Source: Leptasterias polaris
Lineage: Eukaryota; Echinodermata; Asteroidea; Forcipulatida; Asteriidae
Direction: 5' to 3'
Length of the DNA: 64,000 bases
Assembly: GCA_037783415.1 (NCBI GenBank)
Contig: JAZGTN010000052.1
Span: 1,860,001-1,924,000 of the forward strand
Part shown: one piece after another, positions 33,171-43,814 of the stretch
Position numbering within the stretch: the first letter of the stretch is position 1
Layout: each line of letters opens with the position of its first letter
Made by a program: the position numbers and the translations under genes
The notes under the pieces: model-generated
What the model saw: the letters and a program-made list of their open reading frames with translations, nothing else
Told to the model about the DNA's origin: nothing
Databases searched by the model: none

Positions 33171-34542
33171 TGCTTGTGGTCAGTTGTTTATCTTTGTGTG
33201 TGTACAGTCATGGAGGTGGTACAGTGTTGATTGATACTACATGTAGAAGCCCGAACGTATTTGACCATGGTTTGTATACTGTAAGGCTGCTGACTTCAAT
33301 TTAAAGTTGTTCTTCTTATAAAACATTAAATTTTCATGTTAAATCACAATAATAACAACATTATCATTGGGTGTGATTTTTGAGTTTTGAATGATAAATC
33401 ACACATCACCACCACAGTGCGTAATGGTCTAAATTGCAAGCATACACACTCAAAACATTAATAGGCATATTAATTTTTTTTATATGAAGAAGTTGAGAAA
33501 CCAACCTTTTTGTTTTCACACATGTAAACTGGATACAAAGTATTATTAGAAAAAGTAGTATATCTGTCATTTATTTCCCACGTTGTCAAATTTCCACTTG
33601 AAAAAGGCATGTTTTGTTATTTGTACATGTGGACCCATATTCAGACCCCTGCCAAATACCCCAAAATGTGTGATTGCCCTATCCTTATCAGGTCACACAT
33701 AATTATGAACAAAGTTAAAAACCAAATGAAATAAGAAAGCAATCGTACATTTCACCAGGCTAAATTTGAGTTTTTAAACGACCTAATATGCATTTGCATA
33801 ATGGCCAGTGATACTTTTGACAGTAGAAACTAGTTGATGGTGATTGTTACAACAAAAAATCAAAATTTGATGCCTGCCAACCCATCAGGTGAGTTGGCAT
33901 GGAACATGGAGGTAGAATTAGAACCTCCATGCATGGAATGACCTTGTTTCAATAAATTACAAGACATTATATTTATAGACTCATGCATGTGTAATGATAT
34001 AAGATAAGTGAGATGGTGCCAGGTTGGAAACCTGTTTTGTTTTCAACATTTGTGTACCACATGTTCCAAGTACTATATATACAAACTAATGGTGTGCACA
34101 CATACTAATGTGAACATGCATAAATTTGTATTGTGGTCTGAACCAATACATCATGGATCTTTGTATTGAAAGCAATGGAGCAATGCACCAAGGCATTAAA
34201 AAGACAGATCAAAACACCAGTACACATTGGTAGACCTTCGCAGCTCATTTATTGGATCTTGAGGAAATATTTAACTGCACTTTTTAATCTACAACACCCC
34301 CTCTCAAAAAAGCTTGCTTAATTCATGCAAAAGGTTTGTTTACCATGTCAGACACTGTACAATCAAAATCGAGTCCTGTGTGGACATTTCAATTCTTGAA
34401 AGCCCTTTTGGGGGGAGGTGTTTAGTGTAAATTTAATAGCAGGCCGCCAATTGGTATGATTTGGCTACTGCACACTTCATGCAGGTTTGCCAATAACATT
34501 TTAAAATAGCCTGACAATTTCATGTAGTTTAAAACGAAAATA
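33171..34542. other. No gene recognised
   Basis: AT-rich unique sequence without long frames or evident repeats. Confidence 0.3.
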
Positions 34543-34785
34543 TCATCGTCCGCGGGGATCCACATCCACAGATTGAAACTGTTGTGGCTTCAAAGAATCA
34601 AAACCTGACAAATTGCAAGCAAATGATTTAGCTTGAATAATTTCAGAATCACTTGCTAATAATGCGTTGATAAATGCGACGAAGAAGCCATGATCACTCA
34701 AAACAAAAGATTGCACGGTCGCGATGTCAACAACATGCACAGCATACACGAGTTCATGACCTTTCACATCTTGCAGGTCATACAA
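34543..34785 (-). other. Unidentified 80-codon frame, possible exon
   Basis: The frame reads through YDLQDVKGHELVYAVHVVDI and ALLASDSEIIQAKSFACNL. Its composition is less biased than that of random frames nearby and it is open a few codons upstream of the methionine. I do not recognise the protein and see no clear splice sites, so it may be chance. Confidence 0.2.
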
Positions 34786-34922
34786 TTGCTTGTCATTCAG
34801 TCACTAATATGAATAATACATGATTTGATGCCTCATTACCATAACTTGGCCACACCCTCTAATACAAGATATCCAAGACGTTACTACAGTTGTCAGCCGC
34901 GCCGATGAATTCAAGAACGAAA

Positions 34923-35006
34923 AGCGCGCCCTCTGTCGGGTTATCACGAGTATTATTGTATAAGATAGTTACAAGTATAGGATAGTGACGTCTTGGACCA
35001 AGACTA
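34923..35006 (-). repeat. Copy of the TAGTCTTGGTCCAAGACG / AGAGGGCGC block
   Basis: On the minus strand TAGTCTTGGTCCAAGACGTC (35006-34987) is followed about 60 bp later by CCGACAGAGGGCGCG (34937-34923). This is the same order as at 5136-5214. Confidence 0.5.
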
Positions 35007-35290
35007 ATATTGTTCAAAATATCCTCTAATCCACAGAGCTTTCTCATAGTTTCTAGTGTGATTTCTGTAGTACACCTGTAGGCCTACGCAGTGTTGTTGT
35101 TAATGGAACCCTCACGCCCTGTCCTATGTGTATTGTTATAAGTTGCATCCCTCTGACTTCACCTTAGTTTACATGGAGTCTATTCAGTCTTAGAAGTTAA
35201 ATATCGTACCTACCCACACTGTACTTGTTAGTCTATTTGTGTTTTTGTTTGTCTACCACAAGCTTTGGCTTTTCTGGCTATGCCCCCATT

Positions 35291-35449
35291 AGACCGATCC
35301 ATTAAGCCCCGCCTCCTTACGAGTTGACTAATCACAGCCGCAAAACCCGATCACATTAGTGCAAAGATCACCAAACGGCTCAAATGGTGATCAGATTTCG
35401 CGGTTGTGATTGGTCAAAGAGAAATGGGCGTGGCTTAATGGATCGGTGT
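35291..35449. mobile_element. 160-bp inverted-repeat element (MITE)
   Basis: The ends GACCGATCCATTAAGCC and GGCTTAATGGATCGGT are inverted. The pairing continues inward through CCCGCC/GGGCG and CTAATCACAGCCGC/GCGGTTGTGATTGG. No coding. Confidence 0.7.
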
Positions 35450-36279
35450 ATTACCCTCTTACTGTTCTTTGGTATTGTTTTGATGATTCTTTTTTGGAAT
35501 GGAAATAAATGTATTGAAATATTAATAAAACAAATCTTCGGAGTGAAATATTTCTCAAAATGCTTTTTACCATCGAAAGCTGCTGTAGGCTTCTAGCCAA
35601 TTAGTTTTAGGAATGATTACCAAACGTATACCTTCCCTTTAATCATCTAAAATATAAGACACACGTCACAGAGGGTCAGACAGAGCACGAACGGTATGTC
35701 ACCTTCCTCGTAACTCCTGAACTGCGACTTGCATCTAGTCATACAGGTTGCCTCACGGGGTTTCACAACGATGGGTGGGAACTATGGTACGGTGGTTTAT
35801 TGCCCTATTGTTTCGGACGCTTATTTCCTTCCTCCATGCTTCTACCATAGACATTTCTGTTGCAACGTCCACAGCCTGAGTTTTTACAACCAAAATTGGA
35901 AAACTATGGGAAGCCATAAATGCAAAGCAAAAGCAGTTACACAACAGTTTAACAATACACAAATGCTCAAAATGTTGTATTTTTTGGAAACAAACCACCA
36001 ATAATAGAATGCATTTTTTATTTGATTTGCAGAAATGTTGAATCTGGTCACAACTTATGTTAACACGATTGAATGTTTTGCTAACATTCGGCCGTCCATG
36101 TCAACCAACGCGCGGTTTGTTTCAACCATAAGAAAGGTCTATTACCCCGCGCAGTGCCTTAAAGATGTCAGGTCCATTTTTAGCCGACCGAAATTTTCGA
36201 TTTAATTTCAAATAGTGATTTTCGGGAAAGTTGTAAGCTTTAATTTAAAGGGAGTCTGTGATAAGACCTGAACAATTAA
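35450..36279. other. No gene recognised
   Basis: Contains a diverged fragment of the small TTAA element family at about 35480-35645 (AAAGCTGCTGTAGGCTTC, GATTACCAAACGTATACC). Otherwise unidentified. Confidence 0.35.
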
Positions 36280-36372
36280 GACGCACGACGGGCGACAGGC
36301 AACGCACGATTGGCGATGCACGACGGGCGACGCATGACGGGTGACGCACGACGGGCGACGCACGATGGTAGA
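36280..36372 (+). repeat. Short GACGGGCGACGCAC tandem array
   Basis: About six degenerate units of 13-15 bp. It resembles the 12-bp array of foldback element 3 in composition. It ends at GCACGATGGTAGACATGG. Confidence 0.6.
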
Positions 36373-36404
36373 CATGGAATTCCATACTGGCAGGATGCCA
36401 GTCT

Positions 36405-36468
36405 TGTTTCATCATCAGTTTACCTCTAAGATGGCGGCTTGGTGACGTCAATGCATAAGGTCTATTGG
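36405..36468 (+). repeat. Fragment of the AAGATGGCGGC element family
   Basis: TTTCATCATCAGTTTACCTC followed by TAAGATGGCGGCTTGGTGAC and GCATAAGGTCTATT equals the right half of the element at 42206-42376. Confidence 0.7.
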
Positions 36469-36567
36469 GTTAAAGTGCTGGTTGCATTTTTATGGTCCAT
36501 TGGTGTCCCAGTACCAGAAAGATAAATACAAGTTGGGCAGAAAGAAGAAGCAACATTTTAAGATTAA

Positions 36568-36948
36568 AGGTGCTGCAGTACGTTTGGTAATTGGAGCCTA
36601 CTGATTGTGTTAATCCTATATAAATGTAGGTAGGCTACATACAATAAAACTAACCTGTGAAAATTTGGTCGCGTTTTTGAGATATCACCGAAAAACCGGA
36701 GCGATCATTTCCACGTAGGAAGAATATTCCCCATAGGAATACACAGTCTGCGAAGCGTTTCTGACATAAACGTTTCTCAGATTCAAATTTTGGGGAATAC
36801 AAAGTGATATATTTTTCCATAACCGTAGTACTTCGAAGTTAAAAGTTTCTCAAAATTCATTATACTACCCAAAGCTGCTGTACTTCTTACCAAGTAAGGT
36901 TTTATTGCCATTAAATTTCAGAGTCATTACCAAACTTGTACTGTGCCT
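36568..36948 (+). mobile_element. 381-bp TTAA-flanked small transposon
   Basis: TTAA at 36564-36567 and 36949-36952. Imperfect inverted ends are AGGTGCTGCAGTACGTTTGG and, read inward from the right, AGGCACAGTACAAGTTTGG. The middle holds ACTAACCTGTGAAAATTTGG and an inverted pair around AAACGTTTCTCAGATT. The best preserved member here of a family with copies at 10141, 50050, 56377 and a fragment at 35480. Confidence 0.8.
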
Positions 36949-37029
36949 TTAAACAAACAATGACAAGATGTTCGTCTTAAACCCGAACGCCTAAAAAATC
37001 ACTTATATTTCTACCAGTTTTTTTTCTAA

Positions 37030-37400
37030 TAATTGATGTCTTCTTAAGTGCAGTACAATGTACAAATATTTTTACATAAGTTTGCATTTCTAAAAGTGTG
37101 TGCATAACACTGGTAAGAGTAAAAAGATGTTACCAGATTTGCACATAACTTACATGCTATTATTAAGACGGTCGTGGTGGTAAACTCCCATTTAAATATT
37201 TTTACTCGAAATGCAATAGTTTTTGAGAAATGAGTAAAACAATTGTTTTGATCTTGCAAGTCCAAAACTCAATGTTTGAAAACAGTGAAAACATTTTTAA
37301 TGATTTTTTTTTATTTTTTTTTCTCGTGACTCCAATGACCGATAGGGGCTTAAAATTTCACAGGTTTGTTATTTCATAATGTTGGGTCACATCAAGTTTG
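37030..37400. repeat. Dispersed repeat related to 7262-7565
   Basis: Shares TTTTTGAGAAATGAG, GTCCAAAACTCAATGTTTGA and GTGACTCCAATGACC with the earlier copy, and TTTCACAGGTTTGTTATTTC with 60043-60062. Confidence 0.55.
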
Positions 37401-37699
37401 AGTGGATATTGTGACACATGCGAACACCTAAAAATCCACTTATATTCCTGCCAGTTTTTGTCTTAAATTATTAAAAGCTTCGCATAGGTCTACTACAGTT
37501 TATATTAATATTTTTTACAAAAGTATGCATTTTTAAACCGTTAACCTTTTCACTTTTGTAAGCATTGGTGCGGCTGGTAGGCAACCATTAATTCTGTTCC
37601 CATTCAATTCCATTCCTTCGTAGTTTACCTAAACTTTGTCTTCAAAGTCATCAGCAACCTTTTTGAGCGATGCTGTTTGTGTAATCTAGTTCCACTATT

Positions 37700-37742
37700 T
37701 TGTGTTTGTTTGTTTGTTTGTTTGTTTGTTTGTTTGTTTGTT
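37700..37742 (+). repeat. TTTG microsatellite
   Basis: Ten consecutive TGTT units. Confidence 0.95.
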
Positions 37743-38794
37743 AAGTATCTTGCTATTTTTATCGCTTTACAGTTTTTCTTCTTTTATTTACAAATTGTTA
37801 CAAACTTGAGAAACTCTGCTAAAATCTGTTCAGTTAAATGCATGACAAACCGGTACAAAAACAGCTGCATTCCCTCCCTAATTAAAATGCTCAATTATTA
37901 AATTTACAGTTTCTCTAATATTCTTAGTGTACCATATCTTGCAATAATATTATCGCAGTCGTAGTTTGATTTTATTTTGTATTTCTTTTAAGTTTTATTG
38001 CTTAATCCCTAGTATTCTTTTAGCGTTGTAAAGTATTTTGTTTTATGGAAAATTGTAATTCTGTAATGAAATTTGCTGTTTGAACACAATTCAGTCTTTG
38101 GGCTGCAATTTGATTTTTAAATAAAAATATTTATTAGGCTTGTAAGCCACCATCAGACGCTACCTTCGGCGAAAAAGGTAGAAAACAATCATTGAATGTG
38201 TAGGTGATCACTCTGTTGCACACTCAAATCTAAGAGTTTTTATTTTAGTATTCCTGACTGAACCGGACTAGTGGATTTCATATACCTACATGGCTTTTAT
38301 TAGTTCCTCGTTTGTCAGAAGGCTTAGTAGACTTTTACTACATGCACAACTTATAGTGGCTGCTGACTGCAACTCGAACGGGGAAAACAAGTATGTGCTT
38401 TGTACAGCATAGGCTACATTTAATCTATTCATTTTGTGTTTCTTTGGTCCCATGATTAATCCAGCTTGCAGAAAAAGGTGAATTTGATAAACTTACCTGA
38501 CATGTTTGTCCCGGTTTTTCAAGCCTGTCGGTAAACAAAAAACTTGAGATTGAATCGCTAGATGCTGCCTGTGATCAGTGTATGTGAGTTTTGGTATACT
38601 GTATTTTAGTAAAATGATCTGCTATGCAAAGCTTCGGCGGCAAACAAAGCAGTGTGGAAAGTGAAGCCATGCATCATATCTACTCTCACTCTAGGTGAGC
38701 CTTTCGTCAAGGCCCTTGGTGGTTTAGACAAAGCTGTGGTGGCCGCGAAGCGTCGGGATGAGGAGACTAACATGCGCCCGCGAGTGGTGAAGCC

Positions 38795-38930
38795 TAGACT
38801 TGGTTCCAAGTCTGTGCTCGTGGTTTTTAGTCTACCTGATAGCCAATACAATAATTGCCTGAAATAGCGCCCTCTTGTGGATTAACCTCCGTCTTTAACC
38901 TACGATCACAGACTTGGGAACATTGTTTTT
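38795..38930 (+). repeat. TAGACTTGGTTCCAAGTCT block with AGAGGGCGC motif
   Basis: The near-palindrome at 38795-38813 is followed about 50 bp later by TCCACAAGAGGGCGCTATT on the minus strand (38881-38863) and then CACAGACTTGGGAAC. Absent from copy B at the corresponding place. Confidence 0.45.
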
Positions 38931-39827
38931 CGGTTTGTACACACCCTATGGCGAATTAGTCCAAAAGTGGACGGAACACTCTGATTGGTCAGAATCTCAG
39001 AAGCCGTCAATAAAATGCACATTCAAACTTGACCGTTTATACCACGGGATATAGTACAGAAATACAACATTGAACCACATGTAACTAATCTGCCTCTGCT
39101 CAGTGATTCAACTTACAGTTTGGAAACAAAAAACCCAAAGTGATTCTAGTTTTTAAATTCAAAATAAATAAAAACGTTGGGAAAATCATTAGACGATTCC
39201 ATTCAAATAAAGGGAACACAGTTTTTCGTCTAGTAGGGATCAGGTTATTTGTTATGTTTATTTTTCAATATTTTAAGAATACATCTAGTATTATTTTATG
39301 TATAAATTCGAAATAGCATACGTACAAAGCACTATAAAAAAAAAAAAAAATGACTCAATCGATTTTACAGAAAATGCTGAAGTGATTATAACCTGTTGGG
39401 AATAGACGCAACCAACAGGAGTTTTGTGGCCTCCTGATTGGCCATCTCTCTGGCATAGTGTTGTTATGTAAATGTCAGTTGTGAATAAATGAATATCCCG
39501 TATACACAAGGGTCAAGTCTGAGATTGCGAGCTGAGACCGCGTGATAGCCATTCTGCGGGGGAAATTTTGTGTGGCTGATGCAGAGAAATAACCGCGATC
39601 TCAGACTTGAAATCAAGTCTAGGTGAAGCCACGCTTGTGGATTCCATACTTGCGCGTTATCGTGGTCTCCGGTTTCAGTCGCTTTGTGGCTACACAGCTT
39701 TCTTAGCTATGAAGGCCTTGATAAAAGGCTACTCTAGGTGTGGTTGGCTCTGACTCTGGTGTCATAGGGAAATCTGTCCGATCCCCCGGAGATTTTGTCA
39801 CCCATAGAAACTAACATGCTGTCCGGA

Positions 39828-39964
39828 GGCGAATTTTGTTTTCCCAGCGCGGTAAAGGCCAATCTGTGCATTATCTCACTGGGATCCGTACGTGCCAACC
39901 TTCATTACAATATCAACTAGCACCTGCACAGAATGGCCTTTACCGCGCTGGGGGAAAAAAATTC
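39828..39964. mobile_element. 137-bp inverted-repeat element with 10-bp target duplication
   Basis: The inverted ends are GGCGAATTTTG and the complementary AAAATTCG, continuing inward with CCCAGCGCGGTAAAGGCC (39843-39860) and its exact complement GGCCTTTACCGCGCTGGG (39936-39953). GCTGTCCGGA is directly repeated just outside (39818-39827 and 39965-39974). Duplications of 9-10 bp are typical of Mutator-like elements. Confidence 0.8.
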
Positions 39965-40464
39965 GCTGTCCGGAGAAGGATGATTCAAAAGAGGGCGCTA
40001 TCAGAAGAAGTTTGTACACAGTTCGCCATCAATCGTGATTCAAGTAATGGTTGTGTGATGGCCATTATGGAGGGACATTGACGTCAAATTTTATGGATGT
40101 TCACGACTTTCCCCGAAGTCAGCCGATTTGAACTTTCTTCCCGAGTCGCGAAACTCACGGGAATTTTTCTCGTCTACGACTCCCCAAGTCACAAAATTTG
40201 AATTCAAATTTCGTGTCTGCGACATAACCCCAGTAGTGTGTAGAAAGCCCTCCCACCTTCTTGGTGCCCCATTTGAAATCTGGCCCTTTAGAGATAATTA
40301 AAAGTTACCAAAAGTTGCCGAAATAGCGCCCCCTCGGGGCAAGAAACATTAGTTTGACTGGTGTCTCAATTTGTGTGCAAAACATATTGAGTTACGTGGA
40401 GAATGGTGACAAGACAATGACTTATTATGGTATCAATTTAAGACTACGTTTTGTTGTTTTACAG

Positions 40465-40556
40465 TTTGGCAGCACCCATATGTCAATGTCTTCAAGCATC
40501 TGAATGTCTCGGAATGGAAGAAGTCAACAAAAGAAGGAGAAGTTGTCTTTGTTATG
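40465..40556 (+). pseudogene. WDR90: Duplicate upstream copy of a WDR90 exon
   Basis: The 92-bp exon has an intact acceptor (TTTTACAG) and donor (GTGGGA). It reads WQHPYVNVFKHLNVSEWKKS then TKEGEVVFVM, matching the start of the CFAP20/DUF667 domain of WDR90. Its twin at 52681-52772 differs in the last codons (SIM instead of FVM). Phases are identical, so this exon could be spliced in place of its twin onto the exon at 53594, but not together with it without a frameshift. The exon beyond it in copy A is destroyed, so it is most likely a relic. Confidence 0.75.
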
Positions 40557-41317
40557 GTGGGAAGGCTCTCCTTAAACTGTTTTAACAACTGGGCCCAGCC
40601 AAGTTTCATCAAACTGCATAAAAAAGAATAATGCAAAGTGCATATAATTGCTCAGCATAAGTCAGTCACAAGAAGCATGCACCATATGCTAATCAAGTTT
40701 TTTTCTTCTGCGAAGCAAAGTTTTATTGCTATAGCCTAACCAATTATTTTTGACCGGGTGAGGGCGCAGGCGTATGTGAACCCAAATCAAGTGAGATGGT
40801 CCAACAGTTTTGGTGTTGAGTTACCATACGGTATGGGATTTTGTTAGGGTGAGGAAGAATCCCAGTAAATTGAGTTTGGTTGTCTCCCCCCCCCCCCCCC
40901 CCCCCCCATTTGAATTCCTAACTTTTGAGATTAAAAATGTCTAAAGTAAAATGTTACATTTTATAAGCTTTAATGTGATAGTTTCAATGTTTTAATTTTG
41001 TTTTTCCATTTACCCTCAGACAATGTATTTGTTTACTTACACTCACCTCAGATTATCTTTTAAAAAATAGTGAATGGCACAACAAGAGTGCTGAAAAGGG
41101 GCTTGTTTAAAAGAGAAATGCAAATGGAAACTACAGTTTCAATTGGCCAGAGGTGCCCACTCGTAGAAAAATTGTGCACCCCCTTTTGTCCCCCTAAAAT
41201 TTTACCCTAGTTTTTGGACAGGTAAATTGATCAAGAAAGATTATCGGTTAAGTGCACTTATGTTGGATGCAGAAGGGAATATGAAGGTGTTGGCTCTTTT
41301 CGCTCTAAGTAATTTCC

Positions 41318-41601
41318 AAGTCCACGTCCACTTGGCTGCAGTTTCCATTTGTCTGTCATCCAGGGAAGGGGTTACGGTGGCCCACAACTGTCACGGCAAA
41401 ACCAAAAGCGCCACGGCAAAAACAAAAGCGCCACGGCAAAACCAAAAGCATGCGGGTTAAAGGTCGAAAGGAGTCGCGGTGATTCATGGGAGTGTGTGTA
41501 AGAGGAAAAGCGAATCATACATGTAGCCGTGTATCAGACCATGAGACAGTTGTGGGCCACCGTAGTCTGTGAAAGGGGTGACGAGGAAGACTGCAAGGCA
41601 G
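41318..41601 (+). pseudogene. WDR90: Remnant of WDR90 exon 2 in copy A
   Basis: Only the last part of the 316-bp exon survives (AAGTCCACGTCCACTTGG onward). A deletion has fused intron sequence at 41317 to it, and a 192-bp transposon splits it at 41373. The donor GGGTAGGG at the end remains. Non-functional. Confidence 0.8.
41373..41564. mobile_element. 192-bp inverted-repeat element in the exon remnant
   Basis: The ends TACGGTGGCCCACAACTGTC and GACAGTTGTGGGCCACCGTA are perfect 20-bp inverted repeats. Three copies of a 19-20-bp unit (GCCACGGCAAAACCAAAAG) lie inside. The element is absent from the matching position in copy B, so it inserted after the duplication. Confidence 0.85.
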
Positions 41602-41691
41602 GGTAGGGAAAAAACAACTTCGGTGGTCAGCATTCCGGAGTACCACAAAACTGAAAATTTTGTTTTAGAAATATTAAGAAAATATTTTGGT

Positions 41692-41812
41692 TTTGGGTTG
41701 AACAAAGAAAAATTGACAAAGCGGGATTTGAACCTGCGACCTCCGGATTAACGTGCTGGGGCTCTAGCAAGTGAGCTTTGCCCTGATGTTGGCCGTCTCC
41801 CTATTTTGTCAA
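41692..41812 (-). mobile_element. tRNA-derived SINE, shared by both duplicates
   Basis: The minus strand shows GCTCACTTGCTAGAGC (box A region), CCGGAGGTCGCAGGTTCAAA (box B) and TTTTTCTTTGTTCAACCC. The same SINE is at 53999-54113, so it predates the duplication. It is not a functional tRNA gene: the cloverleaf is degenerate and it is embedded in a repeat. Confidence 0.75.
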
Positions 41813-42205
41813 TTATCTTTGTTCGGGGGTGCCAGTCAGAAGCCATTCAATGTGTAACTGCCGTGTAGCCAGGATCACACTCAACTTTACGATACAACAT
41901 GGGAAGCTGCAGCAGAGGGGTTACCCTAAGGGGGGGTGCAATTTTTTCTTTTCAAAAATCAAGTAATAAACCACAAGGGAAACTGACTGAGCAAATTTTT
42001 TAACAGTTTTGGGTTGAACTAGGAAAAAAATACTAAAAGAGTAATGATTGAACTAAAAAGTAACATTAAGCAAGTTTAATTTATGCTTAGCAATTAAATT
42101 AAATTAAACGTTTCTGTTTAGCAGTTTTGATAAATTGTTCTTTTATGTATAAGTTTCTCTCTATCATTAAGAGTAGGGTCATAGATTGTTAAGTACTCCA
42201 ACAAT

Positions 42206-42376
42206 AGACCTTATGCATATGACGTCATTTGAGTAGGGCGCCCTCACCTAGAGGTCAAAAGGAAGATGTTCATTGTCCAGTCCTGTGCGCCGCGCGTACA
42301 AATCAGCGCGTTTCCATTGTTTCATCATCAGTTTACCTCTAAGATGGCGGCTTGGTGACCTCAATGCATAAGGTCT
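42206..42376. mobile_element. 171-bp inverted-repeat element (MITE) with CRE-like and GCCGCCATCTT motifs
   Basis: The ends AGACCTTATGCAT and ATGCATAAGGTCT are inverted. Copy B has the empty site ACTCCAACAATTAATGACC (54944-54962), so the flanking AT is the only possible duplication. It contains TGACGTCA near the left end and AAGATGGCGGC near the right. Relatives are the fragments at 36405 and, more diverged, 58590-58690. Confidence 0.85.
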
Positions 42377-42710
42377 ATTAATGACCATAAACACTTTCTT
42401 GGTGAGAAGCACTAGCTGCAGCTGTTTAGTGTGAACTATTTTGAGAAAGGATTCCGTACGAAGTAATTATATGGTTTGAATATTTTTTTACCCCAAAACA
42501 TTGAGTCTGAGAAATGATTCATGCTTGAATCGCTTCTCAGATTTCTAGGGTTTGGTGTCCATTAGTGAATGCTGTAGCCAGAGATGTGGTTGTAACCGCT
42601 GTCACCTCGCTATGTGGATAAATTCAACGCCCGTGTGAAAACACTGTGGCAGATTTTTGCTTTTTTCTCAGCAAGTAGAGACTGTATTCAGCATGAAACT
42701 TTCACATGTG

Positions 42711-43417
42711 CAAGCGTGGCAAGCGTGGCAGACAGCAGTTGCACGTGGACGTTGGTGCAAGGGGTCATTGGTGACCTTTTCTCAGCAAGCTGCTTACGAA
42801 ACAGACTTCGAGATAGCAAAACTGAGAATCACTGTAAAATGATGGCATAATGAAAATACTAGGTAGGTTCTATATCTACTGAAATATGAATTTATCTGTA
42901 TGGTTTTGTCAAGAGGTCAATCAAGATTACAGTGTTTTCATTAAAGCCATATTTAGGGAAAAAAACACTTTAGAAGATTGTCAAGTAGTTTATGCATTGA
43001 AGTAAACTATCTGTTAATACTATTACTCAGTGGTTACATGGAGTTCAATGAGGAACTTTTAAAAGAAAATTCCTCCGGCCTCTTAAAAACATGCGTTCAC
43101 ATGAACACACTTCCCGTTAGTCTTTTACTAATACCCCTGACGGCGAGGGCAGTTTACAACATGTTATATAAGGTCATTACTTTAATGTGGTGGTCTACAA
43201 AAAGCTTGGAGGACAAACAGGATATGCACAAAGCAACCAGTGTGTTCTTGGCGTCTTTGTAATTTACAAACGGTTACCGAAACACCCAATTGGTTACTGT
43301 AAAAACTTGGCGCTAATTGAGCTGAAGAATAAGCGTTAATGTACTTAAAGTTGCTGCCATTCAGCCTACATGTCTTATTAAAAGAAGCTCGCAATTATAC
43401 GTTAATCATTATTTTTA
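42711..43417. other. No gene recognised
   Basis: Unique sequence right of duplication copy A. Two overlapping frames around 42978-43262 have no recognisable product. Confidence 0.3.
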
Positions 43418-43562
43418 TCAGAGGCCGTATGATTCGATCCCAATAGAGGGCGTCCTAATCCACTCCAGAAGAAGACCAATGTCCTTTAACTGCAGCGCGA
43501 ACCCTGTGTGAAAGACATCGGTGCAACAAGAGAAACGAAGTTGAACTGTTCCCAAGTTTACG

Positions 43563-43802
43563 TCACAGTCCCGTGACACATGACGAGCAGTGCCACTTTG
43601 ACTGTGGCTGACACTGACTATAGCCACTGCCGGCCGAAGCCGTCGATTCGGACAGGACCCTCTTTTCAAATGATTGATGCATTGCTTTCCCGCTGTCCGT
43701 GAACGCCGTCCCGTCGAGATTCGAGCATGCTCGGTTTTCAAAGTCATCACACGGACGATATTTCATCATAGTTTTCAATAGATAGTTCCCAGTAGACGCC
43801 AT
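43563..43802 (-). other. Unidentified frame with good start context
   Basis: The minus-strand AAAGATGGCGTC (43805-43794) starts a frame of about 80 codons, MASTGNYLLKTMMKYRPCDD onward, in a GC-richer, CpG-containing patch. It may be a first exon of a minus-strand gene. No donor is clearly preferred and I do not recognise the protein. Confidence 0.25.
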
Positions 43803-43814
43803 CTTTACGGGCAA

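Larger units (their letters stand above)
38350..42710 (+). repeat. Segmental duplication, copy A
   Basis: It matches 49242-55270 in the same orientation in several collinear blocks: 38350-38720 with 49242-49600; 40215-40410 with 50520-50685; 40405-41317 with 52613-53530; and 41565-42710 with 53880-55265. The gaps come from copy-specific insertions and deletions. Both copies carry a WDR90 exon, a C-run in the following intron and a SINE. Copy A has lost most of the next exon. Confidence 0.85.

Noticed and set aside
38606..38867. Overlapping frames on both strands at the start of duplication copy A
   Set aside because: The equivalent stretch in copy B (about 49510-49610) is deleted and frameshifted, and neither strand gives a known protein.
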